DNA of 64,000 nucleotides from Trametes villosa (Eukaryota > Basidiomycota > Agaricomycetes > Polyporales > Polyporaceae). The first letter of the stretch is position 1; each line of letters begins with the position of its first letter. A program made the position numbers and the translations under genes. Where the stretch lies: NCBI GenBank assembly GCA_002964805.2, contig PUDQ02000089.1:372001-436000 (forward strand), written 5' to 3'. Positions 33,625 to 45,798 of the stretch are shown piece after piece. A model generated the notes under the pieces. The model saw only the letters and a list, made by a program, of their open reading frames with translations. It was not told the origin of the DNA and made no database searches.

Positions 33625-34014
33625 GGCTGTCTGAGGAGCTTGGGGCCCGGGTGACCTGGTAATGGGAAACGGACGGTGATGTGAATCCGTGCGATTCTGA
33701 TTGTGCTGTTTCAGCTTGTCTACGCCAGGAGCCCCGGGGCTCGAGGACGCTGGAGCTCGTTCACCGTTCTCGTACTCCACATCTCTTGATGTATCTTCAA
33801 ATAGGTATCGCTGTACATAGGGCCATGCGGCCGACGCGCCCGTTTCGAACTTGACTGGCCACTTGAGCCTTACGATTATGCCATTCAGCTACAGCAGCTC
33901 GCTTCACCGAGCGGGGAGGCTGACCACGGTCAGCCTCCCGATGTCATAATCCACCTCCTCGCCCGTCCTCTCTTTCTTCCCTACCACCACCACCACCCCT
34001 AAGCTCGAGTGCTG
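33625..34014. other. Intergenic region
   Basis: 3' flank of F4, with nothing recognised. Confidence 0.5.
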
Positions 34015-34320
34015 TGCGCAGTCGCATTAGCCACAGGCCGCAGCAGCGCTCGGCCTGCGCACCGCGACTGTCGATGGGACCCGACCGAGACGTGCGCGAA
34101 CGTCGACGGGCATGCCCCCCGGCAGCGCCGGGTACTCGGTGACATTGCCTCTCGCAGGTGTTCGGCGTTCTCGGCGAATCCATCGACGCGGGCGACGAGG
34201 AGGAAGGTGGAGGATGCCTGCCAGGGGGTGGCAGAGGCTGGGGTATTTCCCGGGGATAGCGCAGGCCTCATCGTGGCCCCCGGGTCCAGTGCCCGCCCTA
34301 TGCGGGGAAGCCAAATGCGC
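34015..34320 (-). pseudogene. Possible decayed alpha/beta-hydrolase fragment
   Basis: Three frames on the minus strand each carry a protein-like piece in the order expected near the C-terminus of an alpha/beta-hydrolase: DEACAIPGKYPSLCHPLA, then SSTFLLVARVDGFAENAEHL, then RGNVTEYPALPGGMP, then TFAHVSVG. The pattern resembles the acid-residue strand (LLVA..D...ENAE.L) and the EYP.LPH.FAH block with the catalytic His. The pieces are in different frames with no room for introns, so if real it is a frameshifted relic. No upstream part was found. The resemblance is from memory of the family and needs a search. Confidence 0.3.
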
Positions 34321-34611
34321 TACGTAGTAGCAGCAGAACTATGTGCAGTGCGCGAGCTAACCGGGCGGTCATGAGCGGATGAGCTCGGGCGCTGTTGCGA
34401 GTGCGAAGAAACCGCGAGGCATGCATGGACTTGGGTGGGGAGATGGTGCACGCCCCTAGATCCGTTGTACTTCATGGCTCTCGCGTACGTTGGCGTACGT
34501 CCGCGTATCGTGTGCAGGTAGTCAAATAAAATCATCGCATAGAACTAGAACGTACAAGTGGGTGAGATGGCAGATAGGATCCATAGCCGCCATGACAGCA
34601 GAGTCAGCGTG

Positions 34612-37495
34612 CTATACAGCGACGGGCTCCCCGTCGAGATCGTCGTCCATAGGCTCGCCATCGACGTCCGCAGACGGCAGCGGTGCGCCGTCAAGATCGT
34701 CTGCAAGGGGCTCGCCGTCAACGTCCTCCATGGGGTCGCCGTCCACGTCGTTCACGGGCTCGCCATCGAGGTTGTCGATAGGGTCCCCGTCCACATCCGC
34801 ATCGATGGGGTCGCCGTCTACGTCGTCGATAGGGTTACCGTCCACATCGCTGTCCTGCTCCATGGGCTCGCCATCTTCATCCGTTGCGCCAGAAGCAGTC
34901 TCCGGTGGTGCCTCGACCAAATCTGCGGGCTTGAACGCGCTCGCCTTGAACTTCGATGTGAAGCTCGGCGCCTCCTCCTGGATCTCCACCGTCTCGAACT
35001 CCTCCTCTGGCGCCTCCTCCTTGAGCGTCGCCCCCTCGAGGCGCTGACGCAGCGTGGCAGTGAACTCAGGCGGGAAGACGATCCAATCCTCCCAGATATC
35101 GACAACAGCGGTGATCTGCTTCTTGAACGTCTCTGCGGTGATGCGGCCCGGGAAGGAGTGGTAGATCGTGGAGAGGTGGTCGAAAACAAGCCCCAGTCGC
35201 GCCTGGAACTCCTGCCGGAACTTCCACGCCATAGGCAGCGGCGCGGCCGAGTTGTGCAGAATGTCACAGATGAGGTGCAGACGCGCGACCTTGCGCGGCA
35301 CGGGCGTACCGTCGACGACCAAAGAAGACACGATAATATCGGCAACCTTGAGATAACACGTTAATGCCGTATACAACAGGGATGTCCGGGGGGCGGCTCA
35401 CCTCTGCAGCCGCCTCTGCGTGTTCCAGGCTGAATGCCATGCACCGTGCCATTTCGCCGCGACGGCCGGAAAGGGCGCGCAGCATGGCCTCGAACCGACG
35501 GCGAGCGAGCTTCCCTAGCTCGTGTTTGCGGCCATGTTCACGTTCAGAATCCTCGGCTGTATCGGTGGAGTACACGGAGTTGTAGCCCTGTTGGTGCGTG
35601 AGCGGTCAAGCCTGTACCGGTACCGAGAGAATGCACCTCGTCATCAAACTCAGGCTCCAAGTTATCCCTTCGGTCCACGAGGGAGCGGTAATAGCGGTGT
35701 CGATTGTGCTGCAGAGCGCCTGTCAATACAACTCTGATCAATGGACGCTTCTTCGCGACTTACATCTCTGTTCAGGAAGGCATATTTCGGATTGGACTTC
35801 TCGCGTTCGTGAAGCGTCTGCTCGTACTCCGCATCGTGACCGCGGACCTCGGCTGCAACAGTTCGAACGAAGGCATCCGTGACTTCGTCGTCTTCCAGAA
35901 CCTGCGGCGGAGGGGTATGCGATCGTCGCCGTCGCGGTGAGTAGCTGCGCTCGTCGCTATAACGGCGCGATCGGCGGTGCCGCGGAGACCGCGAATCGCT
36001 CGGACTGTACGAACGACTCCGGGATCTGCGCGAGGAGCGATGATCGCGAGAGCCGCCATAATCCCTGTCCCGGTCACGAGATCGCGAACGTGAACGCGAG
36101 GGGTGTCGTTCACGATTGCGGACAGGCGATCTCGACCTAGACGGAGATCGCGATCCTATTCTCTTCGTCGAGACTATGGGATGGTCAGGTATAACTCTAC
36201 GGAGTAGTATAGGAACACGCTTACCGTACATGGGCTTCGGGGCGACAGGTACGGCCTTGCTCCAACCCACGCGGAGGACGGACCCACCCCATTCGTATCC
36301 GTCGAACTCTCGAAGAGCAGTCTCGGCATCTCGGCGCTTCATGAAAGACACGAAGCCGCTGAGCCCGGAGTTCTTGTTCCTCCTCGTGGCGGTCATATCC
36401 GCGCCTGGGCCGACAGTTGCATCGGTTCGAGGCCACATTATTTTGACCTAGGAAGAGATGGAAATTAAAATTCTGATATCGAGAGGCGCGAAAGGTGAAT
36501 ACGTACAGAGCCCACAGGACCTGCACGAGCGAAGAAATTCCCCAGCGACGGTTCCGTCACATGTGGAGGCAGATTGGCTACAAACACATTGGACGTCTGC
36601 GAGCGCGATGATCAAAGTCAGCGTAGCCTGCTAACGCGTTGCCTGATTATACAAACCTCAGGATCTCCTCGGTCCTTGCTGCCGCTCTGGCCCTCATAAG
36701 CTACGAACTGATATTAGGTGGACGTACTTCGGGTGCTCAAGGCAACACGCACCAGCTATTGACGTTACCGATCGCCCCGGAATTGCTATATGGTGGCTCA
36801 GCGAGGAGTCCTAGTCCGACCAGTTCAAGCACTATACCATGTCGAGATAGTCTAGCCTCCCGGTCGGCTTGTTCTCTATGTTCACCCAGATGAATGATGC
36901 TCCCTAGTCGATCGAGGGGTATGCGAGCGAAGCTCACCTTTTGATCTCTTCCAGGAAGTGGTCCATTGCCCTCTTCCCTCTCGGCTTTGGCGCAACGGCT
37001 GTGGGGGAGGGTGGCCTCTATACATGGCAGAGCGCGTTAGTGCATATGTGAATAGAGACATTCCGCAACACGCACCATCGACGGTTCCTCAAACGCGCGT
37101 GAAACCTCGCCTCTACCCCTCGAAGACGCGGATGGCGCGTACGCACCCTCCTGCCCTGCCTTCACAAACGCCGACGCGCCCTTCTTCCTATCCGCACCTT
37201 CGCCCTGGAAAGCGTCCACGAACTCCGCATACGCGCGCGCCGCATGCTCCTCCTCTTCCCTGCGCTTCGCCTCCGCGGCCTCCTTTTCCTTCTCCTTCTT
37301 CGATTTCCGCAATGCGCCCTGTGTGAATACGGCCCGCTTGTGGTCGTCTATCTCCTTTTGCTAAGTTCACAGAGAGAGAACGGGCGGTGAGCATGCGCGC
37401 GCGAGAGAAGGAGGTCGAGTCCGTCGCACTGGAAACGAAGTCTCCTCGTCGTCGTTGTCAAAGAAGGCCGCGAGCCTTGTCTTCGTTTTGTCCAT
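34612..37495 (-). CDS. U2SURP: U2 snRNP-associated SURP/RRM/CID protein (SR140 type)
   Basis: Component associated with the U2 snRNP during pre-mRNA splicing. Exons are 37430-37495, 37076-37360, 36938-37017, 36838-36875, 36657-36700, 36507-36596, 36225-36447, 35764-36173, 35637-35720, 35402-35587 and 34612-35346, giving 746 residues. The N-terminal linker (QKEIDDHKRAVFTQGALR, then KAGQEGAYAPS) and REQADREARLSRH precede an RRM starting TSNVFVANLPPHVTE and containing SGLSGFVSFMKRRDAE. An Arg/Ser-rich block follows, then a SURP module (VTDAFVRTVAAEVRGHDAEY to NPKYAFL). A CID-like domain follows (ARLHLICDILHNSA, SFPGRITAETFKKQ). The tail is an Asp-rich run of DVDGxP repeats. The match to SR140 in domain order is convincing. 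It is head-to-tail with PP5. Confidence 0.93.
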
Positions 37496-38147
37496 TGTCG
37501 CTATCCAGCAGTGCAAAGTGAAGGAGAGTTTGGTAGGCAACGATGCTGGTATTACTCGAGTGCGGGGTCGAGGAAGGTGGCTGCGAGGACCAGGCGAGCG
37601 CCTAACAGCTTGCCTCGTTTACTCGTCCGCATAAGGCAACTCTTTACGTTCGCCTTAACGTTTCCCAGCTTGCTGTACTTTCCCTGTTGACAGTAAAACA
37701 TGTCGAAACAGGCTAGTCGTCAGTCAACGTAGACAGTAGGAGATACTGACCTGCTGTGGTTTTCATAAAGCCTAGGCGACAGTAGACTGAGTAAAAGTAC
37801 CCCTGATTAAGGCCGTTCTGGACCAGCCACGTACTTAGGTCAGTGCGTAACGGCGACAACCTGAGGAGGGCACTGAAGCAATGCATTGAAACAGTTCGAT
37901 GTGCTGATACAGAAACCGCGAGCAAGGACCAAATGTCTACACCCCGACGCCACCCCGCTAAGCTACACTCAACCCGACCACATTTACCCGCGCGGACCGA
38001 AGCCGCCATACCGTGCCCCTACCACGCAAATCAGCTGTAAGTCCGTCGACGCCGACGATCAAGCCAGCAAGGTCGGGAGCGTACCTCGCGGGAGGCGCGT
38101 CGGCCTCACCCCGCCCGCGCCCGCCTCGTCTCGCGCGCCGTCTTAGT
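37496..38147. other. Intergenic region
   Basis: 652 bp between the U2SURP start and the PP5 stop, with a promoter expected and no gene recognised. Confidence 0.5.
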
Positions 38148-40579
38148 CTACATGAGGAGGTTCGCCAAGCCGCTTGATGCGTAAGCCATGGGCTTCATCG
38201 GCGGGTGTGGCTGCGCATCAAACTGTGTGTATTCCTGCGAGCCCGCAGCGTCGATCCGGATCTGCGCGCGCGCGTCAGCGGGGGCTCAGGGCCTCAGGCG
38301 GACGGCAAGCGTGCGAGACGGCACTCACGAAGGCGCCCTTGTTCCCCGCCTGGTCCACGTAGTTTGGCGCCGAGAAGACCTGCGGTGCGGCGGCTCGGTT
38401 AGCGGGGTTGGGGGGTCTGGCGCGCGCGGGAGGGTGCGTACCGTTGTGCACAGGCCGTCGTGCTCGATCGAGTAGCCGTCTGCACAGCCGGTGGGGGTTC
38501 AGTACGCATCACACGCAAAGGCATGTCAGACCCGACCTTGGCGGACTTCGTGGCTTCGGATGACGCCGGTCACCCCGTTGGCCTCGCACCACCGCTTCGT
38601 GACATCAGGACCAAAGGCAATACCGACACCCTGGAGATGCGCATGAGCGCCAGCATGGCCAAACAAGGGTTGGCAGACTCACGCGTTTGCTCGGTCCTCG
38701 GCCAGGGAGTTCCTGGGGGTCCGTCCACAAGAGCTGTTGTTGGCGAACTTAGCGGACGATAATAGGATACCTGGACGCTGATAACTCACTTCGCCTACAC
38801 ATGGACACATCAGCATGAACCCAGACCGCCACAGAAAAGGGTGAATTTACTCACACATGATACCCTCCTGACCAGGCTGCCGGCCTATCCGCTCAATCTT
38901 GCGGATGTCATCCAGCGTTACACCGTCCTTGCTGAACAGGCCGCCGTGCACAACGAAATACCGCTTACGGCCCTCAGGTGATAGAATCGCCTTCGGCGAG
39001 GACCCTGATGGTGGCTTGGTTGCGGAGACCAGAGTGGATAGCGGCACTAAAATATGAATTGAGTGAGCGTCGTCTGAGGCATCCAAATAGCTCCTTACTA
39101 GCTGTGAACACGTGCGCAAAGAGCTGGTCATTTCTGTCAGTAGCTGGCCATGTTGGTAACCGGCCAAACTGACCTTATACGATTGCTCGCCGAACTTGTG
39201 CTTCGCCTCGCCTTCGAAGCCGTACGTGCGGTTCATTTCTTTCGCTTCGTGGTTGCCGCGGTTGATGTACATCCGCTTGGGGTAGAGCCCTGCGTAGCGC
39301 ACTCAGCGCATCACACGGGAGTGCATACATAGGGAACGTACACTTGAACGCGAGAGCGGTGAGGATGACCTCGATTGACCAGGAACCACGGTCGACGAGG
39401 TCGCCGTTCATGAGCAGCGCGTGCTTTTCGCTCGGGTACCCGGTGAGGGACAGCAGGTGCAGGTAGTCGTAGAATTGTCCTTGCAGGGGGGTCCGTTATA
39501 GCCCGGCACCAACATTGATGCGGCACGTGAAGACCTACCGTGAACGTCGCCAATGACGTCGATGGTCGCACCCTCGTCGATGTCGACTTGCACCAAGCTC
39601 TCTTCTTGCGCGAAGTGCGAGTACGCGCCGAGGACGATCTCCCACACGTACCTTGCGCCATATGAGCCGTTGCCCACATATAGGATAGACATTGCCCTAC
39701 CTTCTCGGGATCGTCTTGCCGTCCTTGAACCACTGGATCATGTTCTTGACGAAGTCGAAGTCGATCGCGTACTTCCCGTCGTCCGTCTTCGGGAGGACGG
39801 GGCCGGCGTAGCCCTTGTCGACGTCGCAGCCGCCCTCGGCAATAATCTCGATGCAGCGCTCCACCGCGCTCTTCTCCTCCTCCATCTCGATGGCCTTCTC
39901 GAACTCGACCTTGCGGAGGATCTTCTGCGTGCTGTCCATCTGCATGCGCACGAGCTGGTTTTGCGGCTCGAGCGCGAGCAGCTTCTTGAAGTCCGCGATC
40001 GCCTGCTTGTAGCGCAGCGTCTGGAGGTAGCATGTTGCCCGCCTTCGAAATAGTTAGGTAGGAGGTGGTGCCAGGGTGCGTTTAAACATACCGGTAGTAT
40101 GCCTTCGCGTATTTCGGATCGAGCTCAATGGCGGTCGCTGGGCCGTATCTCACATGTAAGCGAAGTCAGAGCAGAGGAAAGGTAGTAGCATACGCACAGG
40201 CATCGGTCAGGCCGTACCCGTGCTCTTCGAGCTTTATGCGCGTATACGCGCGATTGCACCACAGCGTCGCGTCAAGCGGGTTCTTCTCGATCGCCTCCGT
40301 GTACAAGTCCGCCGCCTTGTTGAAGTCATGCGCTTCACGGGACGCCCCCAGGTCAGATCTCTACCCCGCAAGCTGCATACGCCACAAGCAGGAGCACGCA
40401 CCGACAAACGCTTTGTTCGCCTCCGCCTTCAGCTTCGCTGCCTCCGCCCGCGCCTCGTCGGTGACATCCTGCAGGCTCAGCTTCGAGAGCGTCGGAGAGG
40501 GCGGCTGCGAGGACGCCGGGGTGGACGCCGAGGGCGTGGACGGCTGCGAGCCCGAGGAGACGTCACTGGTACTCGCCAT
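38148..40579 (-). CDS. PPT1: Serine/threonine protein phosphatase 5 (TPR-PPP)
   Basis: Hsp90-associated phosphatase with N-terminal TPR repeats. Fifteen exons: 40402-40579, 40194-40332, 40092-40148, 39701-40042, 39539-39651, 39342-39479, 39174-39289, 39099-39123, 38855-39046, 38790-38794 (5 nt), 38683-38733, 38537-38630, 38442-38479, 38329-38379 and 38148-38261, for 550 residues. The first 45 residues are Ser/Pro-rich. TPRs run from KLKAEANKAFVGAHDFNKAA through AIADFKKLLALEPQ. Phosphatase metal motifs GDVHG, GDLVDRG and RGNHE are intact, followed by VVHGGLFS, ELLWTDPQ, SAPNYVD and a normal C-terminus. The 5-nt micro-exon is needed to keep GIMCELLWTDPQ in frame. The TTG at 40600 extends the frame, but the first ATG is 40579 (GACATGG). 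Confidence 0.95.
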
Positions 40580-41040
40580 GTCGATCGGATCTGCTGCCAA
40601 GAGCGTCGCCTGTAGGACGTGCGCGCGCCGGATTATGTCAAAAGCAAGTTGAAGGAGTTGATGGTACTCTGGAACGCGGTGAGGACAGAGAGGATGCGGG
40701 GAAGAGTCTAGAGATCAATATGAATGCGAGGAAGAGATTCTAGAGGTGCGATCGCCAGTACATCATCGTACTCCGAGCATATAGCCGCCCGAGTGGCGAA
40801 GCTTCTTTGGCAATGGCACATCCGGTCGCACGACCACACACACATCCACACAACGCCATCGGGCAATTCACTCGATTCACTCGCAGGCACGGGTAGATTA
40901 TTACTACTTGTATTCGTAGACCAGCTAACGGCCGTGCGCCGCGCACGGGAGCCCGCGTCAAGAACATCGTCAAGGGTATATGTCACTACAATCCTAGTGA
41001 GGGACCAACAATCGGCACAACATCATCGTAACGACCCCGC
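40580..41040. other. Intergenic region
   Basis: 461 bp between the GH23 stop and the PP5 start (both minus strand), with the PP5 promoter expected and no gene. Confidence 0.55.
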
Positions 41041-42453
41041 CTAGTAGTCGTTGGGGCACTTGTCGAGGTTGTGGTACTTCCCGCTGCGGGGGTTCGAAGT
41101 GTAGGGGTTCTTGTTCTGGAGCCAGTAGTTGAACAGCTGCTGCAGGCTATATCGCGTCGTCAGCGTCACATTCATGACCAGAGAACGTACAGAGCACTTA
41201 CTAGTCAAGGTTGTTCTGGCAGCGGCAGCAAGGTCCGTTTCCAGCAGCAGTCGCGGATCCCTGTGGAATGACCTTCAATATCAATCAGTTGCCTAGGAAT
41301 ATATCCGTGCGTACGATGGTCAAGCCAGGCTGCCAGCCGTTGTACTGGCCGATCGTAAGGAGAAGGTTGCCGCCGTTGCCGTTAAGAGTGTTCGACAAGA
41401 ACTTCGCTCCCGCCAGGATGTTGAAACGCTAGAGCGCAACAGTCAGCAGAGGCCCGCGCCGTGTCCTCACGCGAGACTCACCGGCTCCCTGCAGTTACCG
41501 CCGGGCGCCCCGCCGCACTTGTCCTTCGTGATCTGCATGAGACCCTGCTCGCCCGCGCCGCCGACGGTGCTAGGGATGCAGGAGCTCTCCTGCATCGCGA
41601 TGGACGCGATCAGGATCGGCGGGACTGCGGCGAAGGACGGTTAATGACATTGCAACCGAACGGCTCCTCAAACACTTACGGTTATACGTGCCCGCAGCCT
41701 CGTAGAAGTGATCGAGGAACGCCGCGCACGCCTTGAAGGGGCTGTTCGGGTCGTTGAGGGCCTGGCCGAGGTCCTGGGTGACGAGGTCCTCGACGCGCAC
41801 GAACGGAGGGCGCCATCCGCCCTGGTCGACGCCGCAGTTCAACCAGTCGATGTTGCCGTTCGGGCCAGAGGTAGGGCTGGTGTCGCCTAGACACGCCTTT
41901 GAATACCGCTACAGCAAAAATAAGTAATGCAGTATACGCACTGGTAGCACCCGGCCAGCCGCACGACGAGTCGGTGATCTTGATCAAGCCAGCGGCAGAG
42001 CCAGAGTTCTTGCTGCCGCTGCTCTTGTTGCCCGAGTTGTTCTGGTTGTTGTTGTTGTTGTTGCTGTTGTCGGCGCCCTTGTTATCGGAACTCTTGTTAT
42101 CCGAGTCCTTGTTATCCGAGCCCTTGTTGCTGTTGTCCTTGCTGGCCGCCTTGTCGTTCAGCGCAGCAGGGGCGGCGTGCGTGGCCTCCGGAGCCTTGGT
42201 AGAAGTAGTAGAGACGAGCTATTCGCGCAGCCACGATTCTGCGTTCAGAAACCGCCCAAAAAGCCAATATAAGGAGACGCACAATGCTGGAAGGACGGGG
42301 CTTGCAGCGGCCGGTCTTGCCCGTACCACGGCGGGCATGCGCCTCAATAGCGTTCGCGCGGCCGTGATGCCTGGAGAGACGGGGCTCGTGCAGGGAAGCC
42401 TCCACCGCCCCGAGAGCGGCGAGAATGAGAACCAAAGGAGCGGACAGCTGCAT
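41041..42453 (-). CDS. Secreted GH23 lysozyme-like (lytic transglycosylase) protein
   Basis: Predicted extracellular muramidase-like enzyme of the SLT/goose-lysozyme fold. Exons are 42283-42453, 41942-42218, 41680-41886, 41482-41624, 41315-41428, 41202-41260 and 41041-41146, for 358 residues. The signal peptide is MQLSAPLVLILAALGAVEA. A basic stretch and then an Asn/Ser/Lys/Asp-rich linker (DNKGADNSNNNNNNQNNSG) lead to the catalytic domain. That domain shows LIASIAMQESSC, with the catalytic Glu, then GEQGLMQITKDKCGG, FNILAGAKFLSNTL and LTIGQYNGWQPG, all landmarks of the family. The last part has paired Cys (GPCCRCQNNLDY). Such proteins in basidiomycetes are thought to attack bacterial walls. 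Activity is inferred from the motifs only. Confidence 0.9.
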
Positions 42454-43213
42454 TAGAGCGTGCTTGAGTAGGACGTGGCGGGGCGGGGAGAGAGGGAACG
42501 GGAGCGGGAGATGGTGGAGGCAGGGAGCAGGAGGATGTGGCTGTAGAAATCAACGCAGGCGAATAAGAGGGCGCGGCCGCGCTAAGGGCCATAAGCGGCA
42601 GCCCTCATCCCGAGGCGATCGCGCCGCCACGCCGGCTGCCGTCGCCCCGCCGCGTCTTGGCCAATCGCGTCGCGCCCTGCACACGGCCAACTGATCACCC
42701 CGGACGGCGCCCAAGCCCTTGCGCTCTCTCGCGCAGAGCAACCGGCGGCTCGAACTCGCAGAGCGGCCTTGCTCGCCGCGGCGCCGCTGCTGGGCGAGGG
42801 ATGGCGGCGTATGATGGATCTCGTGAGGCTAGCGTTTGTATTGATTCCATCGCAGTGACGCCCGAATCAGCCTGTGCGTATTGAGATGTCAGTCGTTGCT
42901 GTTGTGTCTGGAGACTGCGACGGGACCTCGAACGGGAAGGTGCATCACGATCAGTCTGCCAAGGGCGATGCAGATCTGGCGAAGCTAAATGCTGAGCCTG
43001 ATGCGGGGTAGCGCCCGCGTCCGACATCCGGCCACGATTGTTGGGAGGCAGCTGGGATGGAAGCAATGCATACGGGAGTAGGGAATTTGAGGAGGGTTCG
43101 GACGATGGACGCAAGCACTGCATACGCACTATATACCCTACTGTACAACGTCTATTTTGAACTTTCCTACGGAACTGCTGCGGACAGAAGGGATGTTATT
43201 ATCCGCCGCAGCC
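42454..43213. other. Intergenic region
   Basis: 760 bp upstream of GH23 and downstream of the isomerase gene, with no gene recognised. Confidence 0.5.
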
Positions 43214-44797
43214 TCACACAATCGGCGTCAGATCAAACGCGTCCTCCCCGTCCTTTTTCACAGCGACGCCCTTCTCGGTGACGATGGCGGTGATGAGGCT
43301 CGCGGGCGTAACGTCGAAGCTCGGGTTGTACACCCCCTCGAGCCCCTCGGGCGTCACCATTACCGTCGCCTGCTGCTTCACGCCGCTCCCATCCAACGCC
43401 GGCGGGTGCAGCGCGCCTCGCACGAGGCACGCCTCAATCGGGGGGCGCTGCTCGATCGGGATGCTAAGGTACCAAATGGTGAGTTCATCTTTGCGGTGCA
43501 AAGGGATGATGATGCACGTACCCGCTGCCGTCCGCAACATCCAGGTCGACCGTGCTCACCGGTGCGACGACGATGAACGGGATGTTGTGGCGCGCGGCGA
43601 GGACTGCAGCGTTGTAGGTTCCAATCTAATCAGCTCTGTTAGTACTGCACCGCTCACAAGAACACGATCCACAGGTTGATCCGTGCACCGCTCACCTTGT
43701 TTGCAGTGTCGCCGTTCCGAGCAACACGGTCCGCACCCACGGCTGCCCCAGAATATGAATAAGCAGCGATTTCCCGAATGCGTCGATGGCTACTCTAAAC
43801 GTACCGATGCCGTGGATTTCGTGGTGCTGGAACAGCGAGCCGACCATGCTGTCGCACAGCATCGTTGACGGAATGTTCAGCGATTGCAGCTCAAACGCGG
43901 TCAGTCTGCGAGAAGTGTGCACATGAGATACAGTGCGTCGCGCATGCCATAGAAAGTCTAATGCAAAGACTGCGACCCACCTCGAACCCTGATGGTACGG
44001 CGTGGACTGCGTGTAGAACGCGCGCTGCAGGTTCCCAGTCTCATGGAGGTACGTGATCAATCCCAGCGCAGTTCCGTAGCCCTGTCACGGAACGCACGCC
44101 GTCATCAGCACATCCCCCCACACCGCGAATTCGCGGACTTCGCGGGCTACGCACCGACGTCGCGAGCGAGCCTGTGTTGCAGACCGTCATCACGTTCAGC
44201 TCCGCGCCGCTCCCGCCTTGACTCTTGACGCGCTCGACGAGCCACTCCCCGCCCCATTTCGACATCTGCTTGTTCCTGCCGACGTCCTCGGCATCAATCT
44301 CCTTGGCCTCCTTAATGAGAGCTTGTGCGATCCCTGTCGGATCCGCGCCGGCGTCCACGGACGCCTGCAGCGTTTTCGTGAGCCTCCGCGTTGCCGCGCC
44401 AAGGTTGACCGCGGTCGGGCGGGCGGTGTAGAGGTACGCGAGGACACCCTCGACGTGCTGTTTGAGCGCGTCCACATTCCCGAGCCACTCCGGAACAGGA
44501 GAGGCGTCGAGCGCCTTCTGCAGGTGGTCCGCGACGGCGAGCGCAGCGAGCGATGCGATCGCAGGAGCCCCGCGGATCTGTGGAAAGCGACGTACGAAGC
44601 AGCGGTCAGCGCTGCGTTCTCAATCTTAGGAACACGGCCGTGTGCAGGGAGCCGGGACGCACCTTCATCGACTTGATGGCGTCGAAGGCATCGTCGATGT
44701 CCTTGATTTCGAGGAACTCGGTGGTGTGCGGGAGGAGCAGCTGGTTGACGATCTCGAGCTTGCCCGCGTCCGTCCTGATCGAAGTGAGAGCCGGCAT
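43214..44797 (-). CDS. mri1: Methylthioribose-1-phosphate isomerase
   Basis: Converts methylthioribose-1-phosphate to methylthioribulose-1-phosphate in the methionine salvage pathway; the fold is shared with eIF2B alpha/beta/delta. Exons are 44663-44797, 44155-44577, 43981-44081, 43805-43905, 43696-43742, 43522-43625 and 43214-43463, for 386 residues. Landmarks are [16 protein letters not shown], the catalytic-Cys loop [43 protein letters not shown], the catalytic Asp in [16 protein letters not shown] and the closing [20 protein letters not shown]. The GADRV segment is only in frame after removing the intron 43743-43804. The ATG at 44797 gives [20 protein letters not shown], the family's usual start. 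Confidence 0.95.
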
Positions 44798-45798
44798 CGC
44801 GGTGCGTGTTCTGCGGGCAGCTTCGTGAGCCTTCGTACCACCGCCACGATCTGTCGTGGTGTGGTGCACCCACCGGGGCTGCTGGGATCACGCTCAGATC
44901 TAAATTGCGCGCGAGAGACGGCCGCCGCGAGACTCGAGTTAGAACGCCTGCGCTCTGTGCGCTTTTGACTCTAAGCAGGGCTGGACGCGCGGGCAATTTT
45001 TAGAGCTGGACCACTTTACCAGCCTGCCGCATTCGGCCAATCACCCAACCTGCGCATCGGAGATCGCAATTCGTAGCCACGTGCGCGCCCACCCGCCGGA
45101 CGGAGTGCCGCCCGCGGCGGGCTTCGCGCACTTATTGAACTAAATCGCCTTCTCGTGCCCACCGCCCGCCCACGCCGCCGCACAGAACTTTCGAACGCAG
45201 CGTCCGCGCTCCCACCGACACGCCTACAACACCCGCATGCGCAGTGTTTGCACGAGCTTTCGGAGAGGATTCGCCGATTGCTCGCTCGCCATGCTGTCAC
45301 TGCGGCGGCGCGGCCCCCAGGGACTGCGAGGGAATATGCGAAATCACGCAGCGCGGCGAAGCCGCCAGGGCCCTGATTTTGGCCGGCTCGACACTGCGCG
45401 CGAGGGCGAGCTGTCGATCACCGCACCGCAATGGGCCCATATGAAAGCTGTGCCGCCAGAATTTTCTGCTCGCGCAATGGCGCTGCCGGCCCACATACAT
45501 TCGTACGCTTTCCGGCACGCACTCCGGTTATACCAGTCTTGCTCGAGCGGCAAGGGGTCAGGGGGACGTTGAAACTGGACTTTACGGGCCGCAGGTGTTG
45601 CAGCATAGAACACATCCGGCCGCCGCGCACATACCCATTGGCGTCTTGGCCTGACTACGCCCGGCCGACCGGCTGACGAAACTCTCGCCGGGTGGGGGTA
45701 AATGACCGATGGTGATACACTTAAAAGTTGATACGCAGCGGGACGCCCTGACTCTAAGAGATGCTAGCACGGAACCTACACGCCCAGCCGGCGACTCT
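44798..45798. other. Intergenic region
   Basis: 1 kb between the isomerase start and the allantoicase stop. Small GC-rich frames are present with no family features. Confidence 0.5.

Noticed and set aside
36701..36837. A 3-nt micro-exon (CTG at AATAG|CTG|GTGCGT) in U2SURP intron 4
   Set aside because: It would keep the frame and give HAAYEG, but the direct junction HAYEG is also in frame, so nothing requires it.
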